Shown: positions 14,240-22,829 of the stretch, one piece after another
Position numbering within the stretch: the stretch's first letter is position 1
How the letters are laid out: every line of letters begins with the position of its first letter
Assembly: GCA_035524795.1 (NCBI GenBank)
Contig: DATKOF010000005.1
Coordinates: forward strand, 1 to 50,584
Origin: DATKOF01 sp035524795
GTDB taxonomy: Bacteria > Pseudomonadota > Gammaproteobacteria > Burkholderiales > SG8-41
DNA length: 50,584 bases
Direction: 5' to 3'
Notes under the pieces: generated by a model
Database searches by the model: none
The model's input: the letters and a program-made list of their open reading frames with translations, nothing else
Told to the model about the DNA's origin: nothing
Made by a program: the position numbers and the translations under genes

Positions 14240-14617
14240 TCACGACGGCGGCGGCGGTTGCGGCGACACGCGCTGCCATCCGCCGGCGCATTGTCTGACA
14301 TACGGATAATAAGCCTTCGCGGCGGCACAGTAGTACCAGTAACCATCGACCTCGCCGGGCGGCGTCGAGGACGAAGACTGCGGCTGTGGCTGCGGCTGCT
14401 CGATGTAAACCGGCGGCGATGACGGAACGGTGACCACCGGCGGGTAATAATAAGGCGGCGGATAGTAATAATAGGGCGCGGGATAATACGGCCAGAACAC
14501 CGGCGGCGCGCCGAAATAGAATCCGAAGCGGACATGGTCGCGCGCATGCGCGAGCACCGGCTGAGCGGCCATGACTCCGAACAGGGCCGCGATCAAGGTT
14601 ATCTTCATCAGCTTCAT
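14240..14617 (-). CDS. Secreted Tyr/Pro-rich protein
   Basis: 125 residues. Signal peptide MKLMKITLIAALFGVMAAQPVLA. The mature protein has a Tyr/Pro-rich stretch (PPVFWPYYPAPYYYYPPPYYYPP) and a C-terminal conserved box, GYWYYCAAAKAYYPYVRQC then GWQRVSP, with two Cys likely in a disulfide. This box is common in small betaproteobacterial exported proteins of unknown role. GGAGG precedes the start. Probably cotranscribed with the glycine-zipper lipoprotein. Confidence 0.82.
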   Translation of the reverse strand: MKLMKITLIAALFGVMAAQPVLAHARDHVRFGFYFGAPPVFWPYYPAPYYYYPPPYYYPPVVTVPSSPPVYIEQPQPQPQSSSSTPPGEVDGYWYYCAAAKAYYPYVRQCAGGWQRVSPQPPPPS

Positions 14618-14668
14618 GATCGCATCCTCCAGAAAACGAATCGCGTGAGCGGGGAAACGTCACACGTC

Positions 14669-14682
14669 GTACGATCTCGTAC
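14669..14682. promoter_or_regulatory. Perfect-arm palindrome upstream of the envelope gene pair
   Basis: GTACGATCTCGTAC: 6-bp arms GTACGA/TCGTAC around TC, 52 nt before ATG 14617 on the minus strand. Candidate regulator site; no regulator assigned. Confidence 0.35.
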
Positions 14683-14802
14683 CATTCCACAATGCGCTTC
14701 TTGATTAGAGAACAAAACGCAGGGTTTTGCTCCCGGCATTACAAAATTTTACAACTGCGCTGCGCCATCCGCAGCGCATCGGCGATTGCGGTATCCGCCG
14801 CT

Positions 14803-15189
14803 TCAGGCCGGACGCATTCTGTCCGCTGCGCGGAAATATTTTCTGGCATAGACGAGCAGCTGCCCATCGGAGGGATGATCGACGGTTTCGATGCCGACGA
14901 TTTTCGGAGCCATGTCGTGATGGTGCTGGGCGATATGACGGGACAATTCTTCCTTGGCGCTGGCCGGACCGACGATCAGGATTTCCTGCGCGCCTTTTAA
15001 AGCCGCAACCACCTTTTCATAGAAGGCATGATCCTCGGCGGCCCGTCCGGAACCGATTACGCCGCGCTTGTGATGCAGATGGGGATGGGCCTGTCCATGG
15101 ATCAGGGATTTTTCAAAATCATCCAGCGTGATGTGCATGACGCGCGCTTCGGAATGGTCGATCCAGACGACTGCATGATACTGAGACAT
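14803..15189 (-). CDS. eRF1-domain-3-like 'translational machinery' protein
   Basis: 128 residues from ATG 15189 (CAGGAG upstream; a longer frame exists but lacks similarity). Starts MSQYHAVVWIDHSEARVMHI, has GVIGSGRAAEDHAFYEKVVAALKGAQEILIVGPASAKEELSRHI, then HHHDMAPKIVGIETVDHPSDGQLLVYARKYF. This matches small proteins annotated as translational machinery or host factors, related in fold to eRF1 domain 3. A ribosome-associated role is family-based guesswork. Convergence or pairing with polX is not evident, although polX ends just upstream on the same strand. Confidence 0.8.
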   Translation of the reverse strand: MSQYHAVVWIDHSEARVMHITLDDFEKSLIHGQAHPHLHHKRGVIGSGRAAEDHAFYEKVVAALKGAQEILIVGPASAKEELSRHIAQHHHDMAPKIVGIETVDHPSDGQLLVYARKYFRAADRMRPA

Positions 15190-15260
15190 GAAACACGGCT
15201 CCTGTCGGGGTTTGAAAAGCGTAATTCTACGGCGAACCGCCGTTCCGATGTGCCCGCGGC

Positions 15261-17021
15261 TCACTTCGCGCGGGACGCGCGCCGCGGCGAACGATGGAGC
15301 TGCCGGCGCAGCAATGGCCGCAACCTGGCCAGCGAACGCGTATTGATCACGTCGTCCGCCTCCAGCCAGCCGCGGCGCGCCTGGCCGATGCCGTAGCGCA
15401 GGTTGGCAAAGTCGAAGGCGCTGTGCGCATCGGAATCGATCGCGACCGGCACGCCCTCTTCCTTCGCCATCCGGCAGTGCGTGTCGATCAGATCCAGCCG
15501 GTCCGGCTGGGAGTCCAGCTCCAGGAAGCAGCCGCGGTGTTTTGCCTCGCGCATGATGCGCAGCATGTCCACGTCGTATGCGTTGCGCTCGCCGATCAGG
15601 CGGCCGGTCGGATGCGCGAGCATCGTCACGTACGGATTCGCCAGCGCGCGCACGATGCGCTCGGTCTGCCGCTCGCGCGGCAAATCGAAGCTGCTGTGCA
15701 CGGCGGCGATCACGACGTCAAGCTGCGCCAGCGCTGAATCCGGAAGATCGAGTTCGCCGTCCGCAAGTATGTCCACCTCGATGCCCTTGAGCAGCGTGAT
15801 CCCGGAAAGCTCCGTGTTCAGACGGTCGATCTCGTCGCATTGCCTGGTGAGCCGGCGCGGGTCGAGCCCGTGCGCCATCGCCAGGCGGCGCGAATGCTCG
15901 GTGATCGCCAGATACTCGAGGCCGGCGGCGAGCGCGGCGAGCGCCATCGCGCGCAGGCTGTCGCGGCCGTCGCTGGCGGTGGTATGCGAGTGCAGGTCGC
16001 CCCGGAGATCGCCGCGCTCCACCAGCTGCGGTAGACGTCTGGCGCGCGCCGCTTCGAATTCGCCTTCGTTTTCCCGCAATTCAGGAGCGATGTACGGCAG
16101 GCCGAGCGCCGCGTACACCGATTGCTCCGTCCTGCCGGCTATCGTCTTTGCGCCGCGAAACACGCCGTACTCATTGAGCTTGAGGCCGCGCTCCTGCGCC
16201 ATCCGCCGCAGCACGATGCTGTGCGCCTTCGAGCCGGTGAAATAGACCAGCGCGGCGCCATAACTCGCGGCGGGAACCACGCGCAGGTCCACCTGCAGAC
16301 CGCAGCGCAGCACCACGCTGGCGCGCGTTGCGCCGCCGGCGAGCGTGGTCTTCACTTCCTCGTATTCGAGGAAACTCCGCATCACCGGCGCGGCATCAGC
16401 CGCGACGACCAGTATGTCGAGGTCGCCGACGGTTTCCCGCATGCGCCTGAAACTTCCCGCCACCACCGCCCGGCTGACGCCGCGAATGCGGCGCAGATAA
16501 GCGATCAGGCTTTCCGCGTACTGGGCGGCGACCGCGAGTTTGAAGCGACCGGCATCGCCACCGCGTGTCTCGACCGCCGTCAGGATATTCTGCTGCGTCC
16601 GGTCGCCGAAGCCGGGCAGCTGCGCGATGCGATTGTCGCGCGCGGCGCGCAGCAACTGCGGGCGCGTACGGACGCCGAGATCGTGGTACAGCGCGCGCAC
16701 CCGCTTGGGACCGAGGCCGGGTATCGCAAGCAGTTCGGTGATCGACGGCGGCACCTCTCCGCGCAGGCGCCGCAGCAGCGCGCAATCACCGGTCGCGACG
16801 ATCTCGTGAATCTTGGCATCGAGATCCGCGCCGATACCGGGCAGTTTCGGCAGCTTGCCGCCGGAGCGGCCCAGCAATGCGGCGATGTCCTGCGGAAAAT
16901 CCTTCAGGATGCGCGCGGCGTTGCGGTAGGCCCGCACGCGGAACGGATTCGCGTCTTCGATTTCGAGCAGGTCCGCGATTTCCGCGAACACCGCTGCGAT
17001 ATCGGCATTGTGTACAGGCAT
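15261..17021 (-). CDS. polX: DNA polymerase X with PHP 3'-5' exonuclease domain
   Basis: 586 residues, the normal size for bacterial PolX. Order: N-terminal 8-kDa-like and helix-hairpin-helix regions (PGIGADLDAKI about 61-71, PGLGPKRVRALY about 101-112), the polymerase palm with GSFRRMRETVGDLDIL (189-204, metal ligands Asp200 and Asp202) and VDLRVV for the third Asp, then a PHP domain beginning DLHSHTTASDG (342-352) and ending with AIDSDAH. It fills short gaps in base-excision repair, with an Mn-dependent exonuclease. Monocistronic by position. Confidence 0.96.
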   Translation of the reverse strand: MPVHNADIAAVFAEIADLLEIEDANPFRVRAYRNAARILKDFPQDIAALLGRSGGKLPKLPGIGADLDAKIHEIVATGDCALLRRLRGEVPPSITELLAIPGLGPKRVRALYHDLGVRTRPQLLRAARDNRIAQLPGFGDRTQQNILTAVETRGGDAGRFKLAVAAQYAESLIAYLRRIRGVSRAVVAGSFRRMRETVGDLDILVVAADAAPVMRSFLEYEEVKTTLAGGATRASVVLRCGLQVDLRVVPAASYGAALVYFTGSKAHSIVLRRMAQERGLKLNEYGVFRGAKTIAGRTEQSVYAALGLPYIAPELRENEGEFEAARARRLPQLVERGDLRGDLHSHTTASDGRDSLRAMALAALAAGLEYLAITEHSRRLAMAHGLDPRRLTRQCDEIDRLNTELSGITLLKGIEVDILADGELDLPDSALAQLDVVIAAVHSSFDLPRERQTERIVRALANPYVTMLAHPTGRLIGERNAYDVDMLRIMREAKHRGCFLELDSQPDRLDLIDTHCRMAKEEGVPVAIDSDAHSAFDFANLRYGIGQARRGWLEADDVINTRSLARLRPLLRRQLHRSPRRASRAK

Positions 17022-17210
17022 CGAAAAATGAACGCCGGCAAAACCCTCGAGCCTCCAAGCATACCGCTAATGCAGGTTTACGGAATACACCGCGGATTAA
17101 CTGATGCAGTACGCGATATCGAGAGGACAGCTTCCTGACTCCGTCCTCATCGCGTTGCGGGGAGCACGCCTTCAATGCCCGCGGGTGCTGCGCCCGTCCG
17201 GGCGCAAGAT

Positions 17211-17241
17211 CGGAAAAAGAAGGGGCAGCGATTGCCGCCCC
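17211..17241 (-). terminator. Rho-independent terminator of the minus-strand secreted-protein gene
   Basis: On the minus strand GGGGCGGC-AATC-GCTGCCCC (17241-17222), one G-U pair, followed by TTCTTTTTCC. It lies 9 nt after the stop codon at 17251. Confidence 0.85.
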
Positions 17242-17250
17242 GTTTTGCAG

Positions 17251-17619
17251 TTATTGATTCTGGTTGCTCCGGATATCCTGCCGGCGTTGCTGATTGGCAG
17301 CGTTTTCCTGCTGGTTCAAAGTGGCCTGCTCCTGCTTCGTGATGTGGCCGCCGTTTTGCGACGCCATGTCGCGCTCTTCCTGCCGGATCTGATGATCTTC
17401 CTGATGCAATTGCTGGCCCTGCGCCGCCGTCAGCTTGCCGCTTTTCACTTCCCGGGCGGTTTTGGCGTTTTCATGATTCAGGCGCTTGTTCACTTCGGCG
17501 CGGCGCGGATGGGTTTTGTCGAATTCGGATGCCGCCGTGGCGCTGAGCGCGGTGCCCACCAGAAACGAAAAAGCCACGGCCGTTACTACTGATTTTTTCA
17601 GATGCTCGATCTTGAACAT
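17251..17619 (-). CDS. Secreted Gln-rich small protein
   Basis: 122 residues. Signal peptide MFKIEHLKKSVVTAVAFSFLVGTALSATA, cleaved before ASEFD. The mature part is one long charged helix rich in Gln, Glu, Asn and His: HPRRAEVNKRLNHENAKTAREVKSGKLTAAQGQQLHQEDHQIRQEE, with 'NGGHITKQEQATLNQQEN' later. The pattern is shared by many small periplasmic proteins in Burkholderiales; function unknown. It resembles periplasmic stress proteins such as the Spy group in composition only. It has its own terminator. Confidence 0.82.
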   Translation of the reverse strand: MFKIEHLKKSVVTAVAFSFLVGTALSATAASEFDKTHPRRAEVNKRLNHENAKTAREVKSGKLTAAQGQQLHQEDHQIRQEERDMASQNGGHITKQEQATLNQQENAANQQRRQDIRSNQNQ

Positions 17620-17836
17620 GTCAGCCTCCTGTGGTTTCGGGTTGATAATGAATCCAATGACGAATGGATCAATTCCATTAACGTCAAAACAGGCGCGGGG
17701 AATACCGGATCGGCCGTCTCCTTTTGTAACAAGATGAAAGCGCCGGTACGGCCGGCTATCGCTTCGGCCACTTTTGTGATGAATTTAACGGCGCCGCAAG
17801 CCGTCAATTGACCGTTTCACGAATCAGTCGCAAACC

Positions 17837-18082
17837 TCATTGGTGGGAGATTGCCGCCGGGACTATTTGAAATTGCAGGTAGCTGCAACCGTCCGGACAG
17901 GATTTGGAGGCTACCACGTACTCCCAGGTGTCATTCCAGAAAGAATAGTGGTATTGGGCGACCTTGCCCTCTTCAACCCGCAGCTGAATATATACGGCGT
18001 CGCCGACATTGTAGACACGCGGACGATCAGTGCACCCGCACAAGAGCACCCCGAAAAAAATCAAGACGATGATTCTCCTCAC
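17837..18082 (-). CDS. Small lipoprotein with disulfide-like Cys pair
   Basis: 81 residues from GTG 18082, which has AAAGGA 8 nt upstream and gives a clean lipoprotein signal, MRRIIVLIFFGVLLCGC with Cys at 17. Longer starts add a basic non-signal extension. The mature part, VYNVGDAVYIQLRVEEGKVAQYHYSFWNDTWEYVVASKSCPDGCSYLQFQI, is beta-rich with a CPDGC loop. It looks like an SH3-like barrel, but I do not recognise the family. Confidence 0.65.
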   Translation of the reverse strand: MRRIIVLIFFGVLLCGCTDRPRVYNVGDAVYIQLRVEEGKVAQYHYSFWNDTWEYVVASKSCPDGCSYLQFQIVPAAISHQ

Positions 18083-18203
18083 TCTCTTTTTCCTTTCAAA
18101 TTTGGCTGTTACCCGGGACCCGACAATCATCCGCTGCCGCATCAAGTGCCGGTGCCGTATTTTAAGGTAGAAATGTCAACTTTCAACCAATAAAGGAGGA
18201 GCA

Positions 18204-18335
18204 TTGCAGAGGCTGCCTGAAGGCGATAAGCAACATCCGGAAATACCGGACTCGATGTTGCGTCAGAACAATTACGGAAACTGGAGAGAGTACAGGGTCA
18301 AAACCACGACCTGCCGCTCAAGGCCGCGAATTTGA
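18204..18335 (+). CDS. Possible 43-residue small ORF with strong ribosome binding site
   Basis: TTG 18204 is preceded immediately by AAAGGAGGAGCA. The frame codes a charged, non-hydrophobic peptide (MQRLPEGDKQHPEI ... NNYGNWREYRVK). Not recognised. The spacing of the AGGAGG to the TTG is tight (about 4 nt). Kept only because of the unusually strong Shine-Dalgarno in an otherwise empty 320-nt gap. Confidence 0.3.
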   Translation: MQRLPEGDKQHPEIPDSMLRQNNYGNWREYRVKTTTCRSRPRI

Positions 18336-18357
18336 AACCGGCTTTTTCCTTATAACG

Positions 18358-18391
18358 GAGAAAACAGCCGGGCATGCCGTTTCAGCCCGGC
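18358..18391 (-). terminator. Terminator of the EF-hand/glycine-zipper transcript
   Basis: On the minus strand GCCGGGC (18391-18385), an 11-nt loop, GCCCGGC (18373-18367), then TGTTTTCTCC. Lies just beyond the stop at 18409. Confidence 0.7.
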
Positions 18392-18408
18392 CTCATATTG
18401 CGCTTTTA

Positions 18409-18897
18409 TCAGCTCTCCGCGGTCAAGCCATCACCACTGACACGAACATGGTCGCCCGGGCGCCACGACGCCAAGGGCGTATGAAACACCCTGGTCGAAC
18501 CGTCATTCATCCGTACCGTTATTCTGTAGCGCTTGTATTTCTTCATGTCTTTTTCGACTTCATTTCCGGCATACGCGCCGCCGCCTGCGCCCGCAAGAAT
18601 AGCGAGGACATGGCCGGTGCCGGCGCCAATCGTATTGCCGATCAGCCCGCCGACCGCGCCGCCGGTGATCGCGCCAACGCCGGAGGAAGAACCCTTGACT
18701 TGGTACGGCGTAACTGTTTCGATGACACCGCAACTGGCGCAAACCCGCGACTGCGAGAGCAAGGCGCTGTCCGAACGAGCCTCCGGCAACAAACCCGTCA
18801 GCGCAGCAATGCCGAGGCCGCTCAGCACAATTACCGAAACCGCCGCCATTACCAATAACGGGTAAAGCACATTTTTACGTTGAATGATAGTTTGCAT
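18409..18897 (-). CDS. Glycine-zipper 2TM protein (17-kDa-antigen/SlyB type)
   Basis: 162 residues from ATG 18897 with GGAGG 6 nt upstream. An N-terminal membrane helix (LYPLLVMAAVSVIVLSGLGIAALTG) anchors it; CASCG follows with a vicinal Cys motif. Then GVGAITGGAVGGLIGNTIGAGTGHVLAILAGAGGGAYAGNEVEKDMKKYKRYRITVRMNDGS is a glycine zipper followed by the beta-strand pair of the 17-kDa surface antigen family, ending VFHTPLASWRPGDHVRV. Anchoring is by helix, not by a lipobox. Second gene of a two-gene transcript with the EF-hand protein. Confidence 0.88.
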   Translation of the reverse strand: MQTIIQRKNVLYPLLVMAAVSVIVLSGLGIAALTGLLPEARSDSALLSQSRVCASCGVIETVTPYQVKGSSSGVGAITGGAVGGLIGNTIGAGTGHVLAILAGAGGGAYAGNEVEKDMKKYKRYRITVRMNDGSTRVFHTPLASWRPGDHVRVSGDGLTAES

Positions 18898-18937
18898 ATC
18901 GACCTCCGATTTTCCGGATACTTCCACTGCCCGTCGG

Positions 18938-19354
18938 TTATCCGGGCATCAACAGATTTTTTACATTCGAACCGAAATCAACCAGCCGGCCGCAGGCGGT
19001 CAGTGCCTGCGCAAACTCGGTTCGCGAAATCCTGTCATCATGGTCGACGTCAATCTGATCAAATACCTCACGTAAGTCGCTTTCTCCAGCGATTTCGTCA
19101 CGACTGATATATCCGTCGTGATTGACATCGAAACGCCTGAACAGCTGGTCCCTTATCGAGTCAACATCCAGCTCGAACAGCCAGTAAAGCATGCCCAGCA
19201 TCATGGCCCCGATTGCGATCAGATAAATCCATTCGATACCGGAGACTTTCGACATGACGTGCATCGCGTCAGGCAGTAATACGATAGCCGTCGCCAGGAC
19301 GATAAAAGGCGCATAAATAGACAAAATTGCAACGATCGAATAAATCTTCTTCAT
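18938..19354 (-). CDS. EF-hand protein with two membrane helices
   Basis: 138 residues from ATG 19354 (AAGGAG 7 nt upstream; the GTG 6 nt earlier is too near the Shine-Dalgarno). Two hydrophobic helices (SIVAILSIYAPFIVLATAIVLL and GIEWIYLIAIGAMMLGMLYWLF) precede two EF-hands: DVNHDGYISRDE (canonical ligands) and DVDHDDRISRTE (Gly at position 6 replaced by Asp, likely weaker). It probably senses or buffers Ca2+ on one face of the membrane. Followed by the glycine-zipper gene and a shared terminator. A sigma-54-like promoter lies upstream. Confidence 0.85.
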   Translation of the reverse strand: MKKIYSIVAILSIYAPFIVLATAIVLLPDAMHVMSKVSGIEWIYLIAIGAMMLGMLYWLFELDVDSIRDQLFRRFDVNHDGYISRDEIAGESDLREVFDQIDVDHDDRISRTEFAQALTACGRLVDFGSNVKNLLMPG

Positions 19355-19404
19355 GATCACACTCCTTTCAGGATATTGGCCGGGCTGACATCACCCGGTA
19401 TGAA

Positions 19405-19420
19405 TGCATGCGGTATGCCA
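19405..19420 (-). promoter_or_regulatory. Candidate sigma-54 promoter before the EF-hand gene
   Basis: Minus strand TGGCATA-CCGC-ATGCA against consensus TGGCACG-N4-TTGCA: the invariant GG and GC are present with the exact 10-nt spacing; three other bases differ. The predicted start is near 19394, 40 nt before the ATG. The GlrR-like sigma-54 activator gene lies 150 nt away. Weaker than the match at 25511. Confidence 0.4.
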
Positions 19421-19564
19421 GGAAGCATTCATTTTAGAAATCAGCCTCTTGGATAAGACCCTTGATCGAGCGAACGTCGTCTTCAGACGACAGAAATGCC
19501 GCGCCTGATGGCATGTCCATGAAAAGAAACCTGAAACTTTGTCGCCGTGCGACGACTGCTTACT

Positions 19565-20923
19565 TCAATCGGTGACGGGTTTGACGGGCTTGAAGTGCGC
19601 GGGGTCCAACTTGTGGCGACCAAGCAATTTATAGAACTCGGTACGATTGCGCTTGGCAAGTTTGGCGGCCTGGGTCACATTGCCGGCGGTAATCTTCAGC
19701 AATTGCATAAGATATTCACGCTCGAAACGCTTGCGAGCGCCTTCAAACGAATCCATCGCGCGCTGCGCATCCTGCAATGCCTGTTCGACCATCGTTAACG
19801 ACACCAATGTCGTAGTCGACAGCGCAACTACCTGCTCGATCACGTTGTACAGCTGACGCACATTGCCCGGCCAGGACGCCGCGATTAATAATTCCAGGGC
19901 CTCCGGTGCAAAGCCAAGAACGTCCTTTTGATATTGCGCCGCGACGCGGGTCAGAAAATGCCGCGCCAGCAATGGAATGTCCTCGCGCCGGTCAGCCAGC
20001 CGCGGCAAGGCCAGTTCGACCACATTCAGCCGATAGTAAAGATCCTCGCGGAATCTTCCTGATTTCATCTCTGATTCCAGGTCGCGATGCGTCGCCGAGA
20101 CCACCCGCACGTCAATGTCATGCGATTGAGTCGTGCCAAGCGGCCGAATCTGCCTTTCCTGCAGAACACGCAATATTTTCACCTGCAATGCCTGCGGCAT
20201 ATCGCCAATCTCGTCGAAAAACAAAGTACCGCCATGGGCGGCGAGGAACAACCCTTTGGAATCACGCACCGCACCGGTAAAGGCACCCTTGATGTACCCG
20301 AACAACTCCGATTCGAGCAGTTGCTCCGGAATCGCACCGCAGTTGATCGCGATAAATGGTTTCGCCGCACGCGAGCTTGCATTATGAATTGCACGAGCCA
20401 GTAATTCCTTTCCACTGCCGCTTTCCCCGGTAATCAACACCGCAGCATCCCCGGCGGCAACCAGATGCGCTTTGGCCAACACCCCTTCCATCAACGCGCT
20501 GCAAGTGATGATTTCGCGCCGCCATGCCTCTCGTGCCGCCGTCGGGGTCGGCACACTGATGGCAAGCGCACGTTCAATCTCGGCAAGCAGTGCCCTAGGG
20601 TCAACCGGCTTGGTCAGATACCCGAACACTCCGCGCTGGGTCGCCGAAACCGCGTCCGGAATGGTGCCGTGCGCGGTCAGCATGATCACCGGCAGACCCG
20701 GACTCTGTTTGCGAATCTCCTCAAATAAAGCCACGCCATCCATGCCATCCATGCGCACATCGGTAATGACGACCTGCGGACGCATGGTTGCCAGCGCAAC
20801 AAGCGCCCGCTCGCCGTTGGCGGCAGTCGCCACTTCATAACCTGCGGCCTTGAGGCGCACGCTCAGCAGCTTGAGCAAATCGGTATCATCGTCAACGGCA
20901 AGGATGCGCGGGTGCGTGTTCAT
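19565..20923 (-). CDS. glrR: Sigma-54-dependent response regulator (GlrR/QseF-like)
   Basis: 452 residues: receiver domain (DDD at 11-13, phosphorylation site Asp55, Lys105), AAA+ domain with Walker A GESGSGKE (166-173) and the sigma-54 contact loop GAFTGA (213-218), and a Fis-type C-terminal HTH (AGNVTQAAKLAKRNRTEFYKLLGRH). This is the GlrR architecture and C-terminus. It activates sigma-54 promoters on phosphorylation by the kinase encoded two genes upstream. The start overlaps the QseG-like gene (ATGA). Confidence 0.93.
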   Translation of the reverse strand: MNTHPRILAVDDDTDLLKLLSVRLKAAGYEVATAANGERALVALATMRPQVVITDVRMDGMDGVALFEEIRKQSPGLPVIMLTAHGTIPDAVSATQRGVFGYLTKPVDPRALLAEIERALAISVPTPTAAREAWRREIITCSALMEGVLAKAHLVAAGDAAVLITGESGSGKELLARAIHNASSRAAKPFIAINCGAIPEQLLESELFGYIKGAFTGAVRDSKGLFLAAHGGTLFFDEIGDMPQALQVKILRVLQERQIRPLGTTQSHDIDVRVVSATHRDLESEMKSGRFREDLYYRLNVVELALPRLADRREDIPLLARHFLTRVAAQYQKDVLGFAPEALELLIAASWPGNVRQLYNVIEQVVALSTTTLVSLTMVEQALQDAQRAMDSFEGARKRFEREYLMQLLKITAGNVTQAAKLAKRNRTEFYKLLGRHKLDPAHFKPVKPVTD

Positions 20924-21390
20924 TTAGCCCCCTCCCCGTGCCCGCTCATGTCTTTTTCCAGCGATTTCAGGGCATCGAGTTTTCGCCGCATTTCATTGCT
21001 CCGGCGCTGGTCGCTGAACTGCGCTTGCAGAAGAAAAACAACCGAATGAAGCGGCGCATCCGGATTCTTCATGATCGGTTCCAGCAATTCCAGAGCCTGG
21101 GGCAGATCGCTGATGGCGGTGCCCGGCACGGCCAGCAATATCGCGCAACGCACCCGGTCAAAATCCGAGGATGAACCGGCAAAAGATCGGCGTACCGTAT
21201 CGTATTCGACGGCAAACCGGTCCGCCGACAAACGGTGCGCCCATTCGTAGTATATGACGAGACTCTCGCTATCGTTGGCAAGCAACGGGCGTCGCCACGA
21301 TTCCTGTTGCGGCGATACACCCGAATGAGTCGTGCCGCAACCGGGCAGCGATCCGATCAGCATCAGTATCAACCAGGCAATGCGCCTCAT
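20920..21390 (-). CDS. qseG: QseG-like lipoprotein between kinase and regulator genes
   Basis: 156 residues. Signal with a lipobox-like Cys: WLILMLIGSLPGCGTTH. The mature part is helical: LVIYYEWAHRLSADRFAVEYDTVRRSF, ALELLEPIMKN, VFLLQAQFSDQRRSNEMRRKLDALKSLEKDM. QseG in enterobacteria is an outer-membrane lipoprotein that stimulates the QseE/GlrK kinase; this gene occupies the same slot in the same order and overlaps both neighbours by 4 nt. Sequence similarity itself I judge only from the pattern (helices plus a final 'KLdaLkaiEk'). Confidence 0.78.
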   Translation of the reverse strand: MRRIAWLILMLIGSLPGCGTTHSGVSPQQESWRRPLLANDSESLVIYYEWAHRLSADRFAVEYDTVRRSFAGSSSDFDRVRCAILLAVPGTAISDLPQALELLEPIMKNPDAPLHSVVFLLQAQFSDQRRSNEMRRKLDALKSLEKDMSGHGEGAK

Positions 21391-22829
21391 ACAATGGCCT
21401 CGGCAACGAGTGTTACACGAAAATGCGCGCCACGATCGGAGTCCATCAATTCGATATTTCCGCCATGCGCAATTGCGTACTCGCGCACAATCGACAGGCC
21501 GACTCCTGAGCCCTTGACGCCACCCGATGACGAAGCGCGCCCCTGATAGAACGGTTCATAAATGCGATCGCGATCTTCAATGGAAATTCCCGGCCCTTGA
21601 TCAATCATGTCGATAACGATATGACCATCCCGTCGATTCACGACCAGAATGATGCGCCCCGCATCGGGTGAATATTTGATCGCATTCGATAATAAATTAT
21701 CCATAATCGCCATTATTTTCTCGGCATCGGCGCGCACCGCGATGTCCGGCACATGCGCATCGAGTACGAGTCGCCTGGCTTGCAGGGCAGGTCTATGGTT
21801 TTCCAGTACCTGCTGTGCCAATTTGCGAATTTCAACCGTCGTGTAGTTCAATACCGTGCGCCTGAATTGCGCGGCATCATAATCGAGCAATTCTTCGATC
21901 AGACGCTGGAGTTCCAGGCTGTTGCGGTGTAATATTTCGGCAATTTCCTGCTGCTCCGGCCTCAGTTTCCCCAGCACTTCCTCGCTGAGCAAAGCGCTGC
22001 CTTCACGTAACGCCGTCAGCGGAGTTTTGAGAGCGTGCGATATTTCTCTCAGAAAATGGTTCTTCTCGCGCTCAATATCGATCAACTGACCGCGCATCCA
22101 TTCGAGGCGCCGCCCGAGATCTCTCAGATCAGGAGGCCCTTCATTAACCGTTATCGGTTCGGAAAACTGCCCGGCGCCAAGGCGGCGGATCGCCGCATCC
22201 AGATCACGAATAGGCCGGCTGGCCAATACCCCGAACCCGATTGCAGTGAATACAATGACCGGCAACAATGCGAACAATTGCCAGAACATCACCTGCTGCG
22301 CTTGCACCGCCGTCTTTCGCAGGAGTTCGACCTCATGATCGATGCGCTGATCGCTGGCGGCCGCCATGGTTTGTGCAAGCCCGTTGAGATCCCCGAATCG
22401 ATGCACCGAATTGCGCAGATCACCCGGCCGGAGGGCGTGGTCCGTCATCGCCGCAAACACTTCCGCCTCGCCATTCATGATCCTTTGAAGATTGGCGCGT
22501 TGCTGATCCTCAATATCAAGCCCGGAAAAATCAGCCGCGACCGCGTACAAACTCTCGTGATTCCTGGTATAGGCGTCGAGCAGCACGGGGTCGGGCAAAA
22601 TCAGAAACTGGCGTGCATTGCGCTCCAGCGCGGCTATCGTATCCAGCAGCCGCCTGCTGGCCTGGGTGACGCGCACCGCCTGATAAACGGCGTGCTCACT
22701 GCGATCCGCCAATCGGGTAATGGAAATCGCATTGCTAACCAGCCCGATCAGGGGCGGCAATGCAACCAGCACGAAACCGATCACAAGCAGGCGGCCGAAC
22801 GAGCGCGGATAGCTTGGCAACATTCTCAT
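21387..22829 (-). CDS. glrK: Sensor histidine kinase, GlrK/QseE-like
   Basis: 480 residues from ATG 22829, which overlaps the upstream stop (a longer frame is spurious). Membrane helix 1 (FGRLLVIGFVLVALPPLIGLV), a periplasmic four-helix domain of about 140 residues, helix 2 (MFWQLFALLPVIVFTAIGFGVL), HAMP, then HFLREISHALKTPLTALREGSALL with His265. ATPase boxes: N (DNLLSNAIKYSP), G1 (DQGPGI), F, G2 (GSGVGLSIV). The periplasmic domain would receive the QseG signal. Confidence 0.93.
   Translation of the reverse strand: MRMLPSYPRSFGRLLVIGFVLVALPPLIGLVSNAISITRLADRSEHAVYQAVRVTQASRRLLDTIAALERNARQFLILPDPVLLDAYTRNHESLYAVAADFSGLDIEDQQRANLQRIMNGEAEVFAAMTDHALRPGDLRNSVHRFGDLNGLAQTMAAASDQRIDHEVELLRKTAVQAQQVMFWQLFALLPVIVFTAIGFGVLASRPIRDLDAAIRRLGAGQFSEPITVNEGPPDLRDLGRRLEWMRGQLIDIEREKNHFLREISHALKTPLTALREGSALLSEEVLGKLRPEQQEIAEILHRNSLELQRLIEELLDYDAAQFRRTVLNYTTVEIRKLAQQVLENHRPALQARRLVLDAHVPDIAVRADAEKIMAIMDNLLSNAIKYSPDAGRIILVVNRRDGHIVIDMIDQGPGISIEDRDRIYEPFYQGRASSSGGVKGSGVGLSIVREYAIAHGGNIELMDSDRGAHFRVTLVAEAIV

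Noticed and set aside
18341..18391. Terminator read on the plus strand
   Set aside because: The hairpin is followed by T-rich sequence only on the minus strand.
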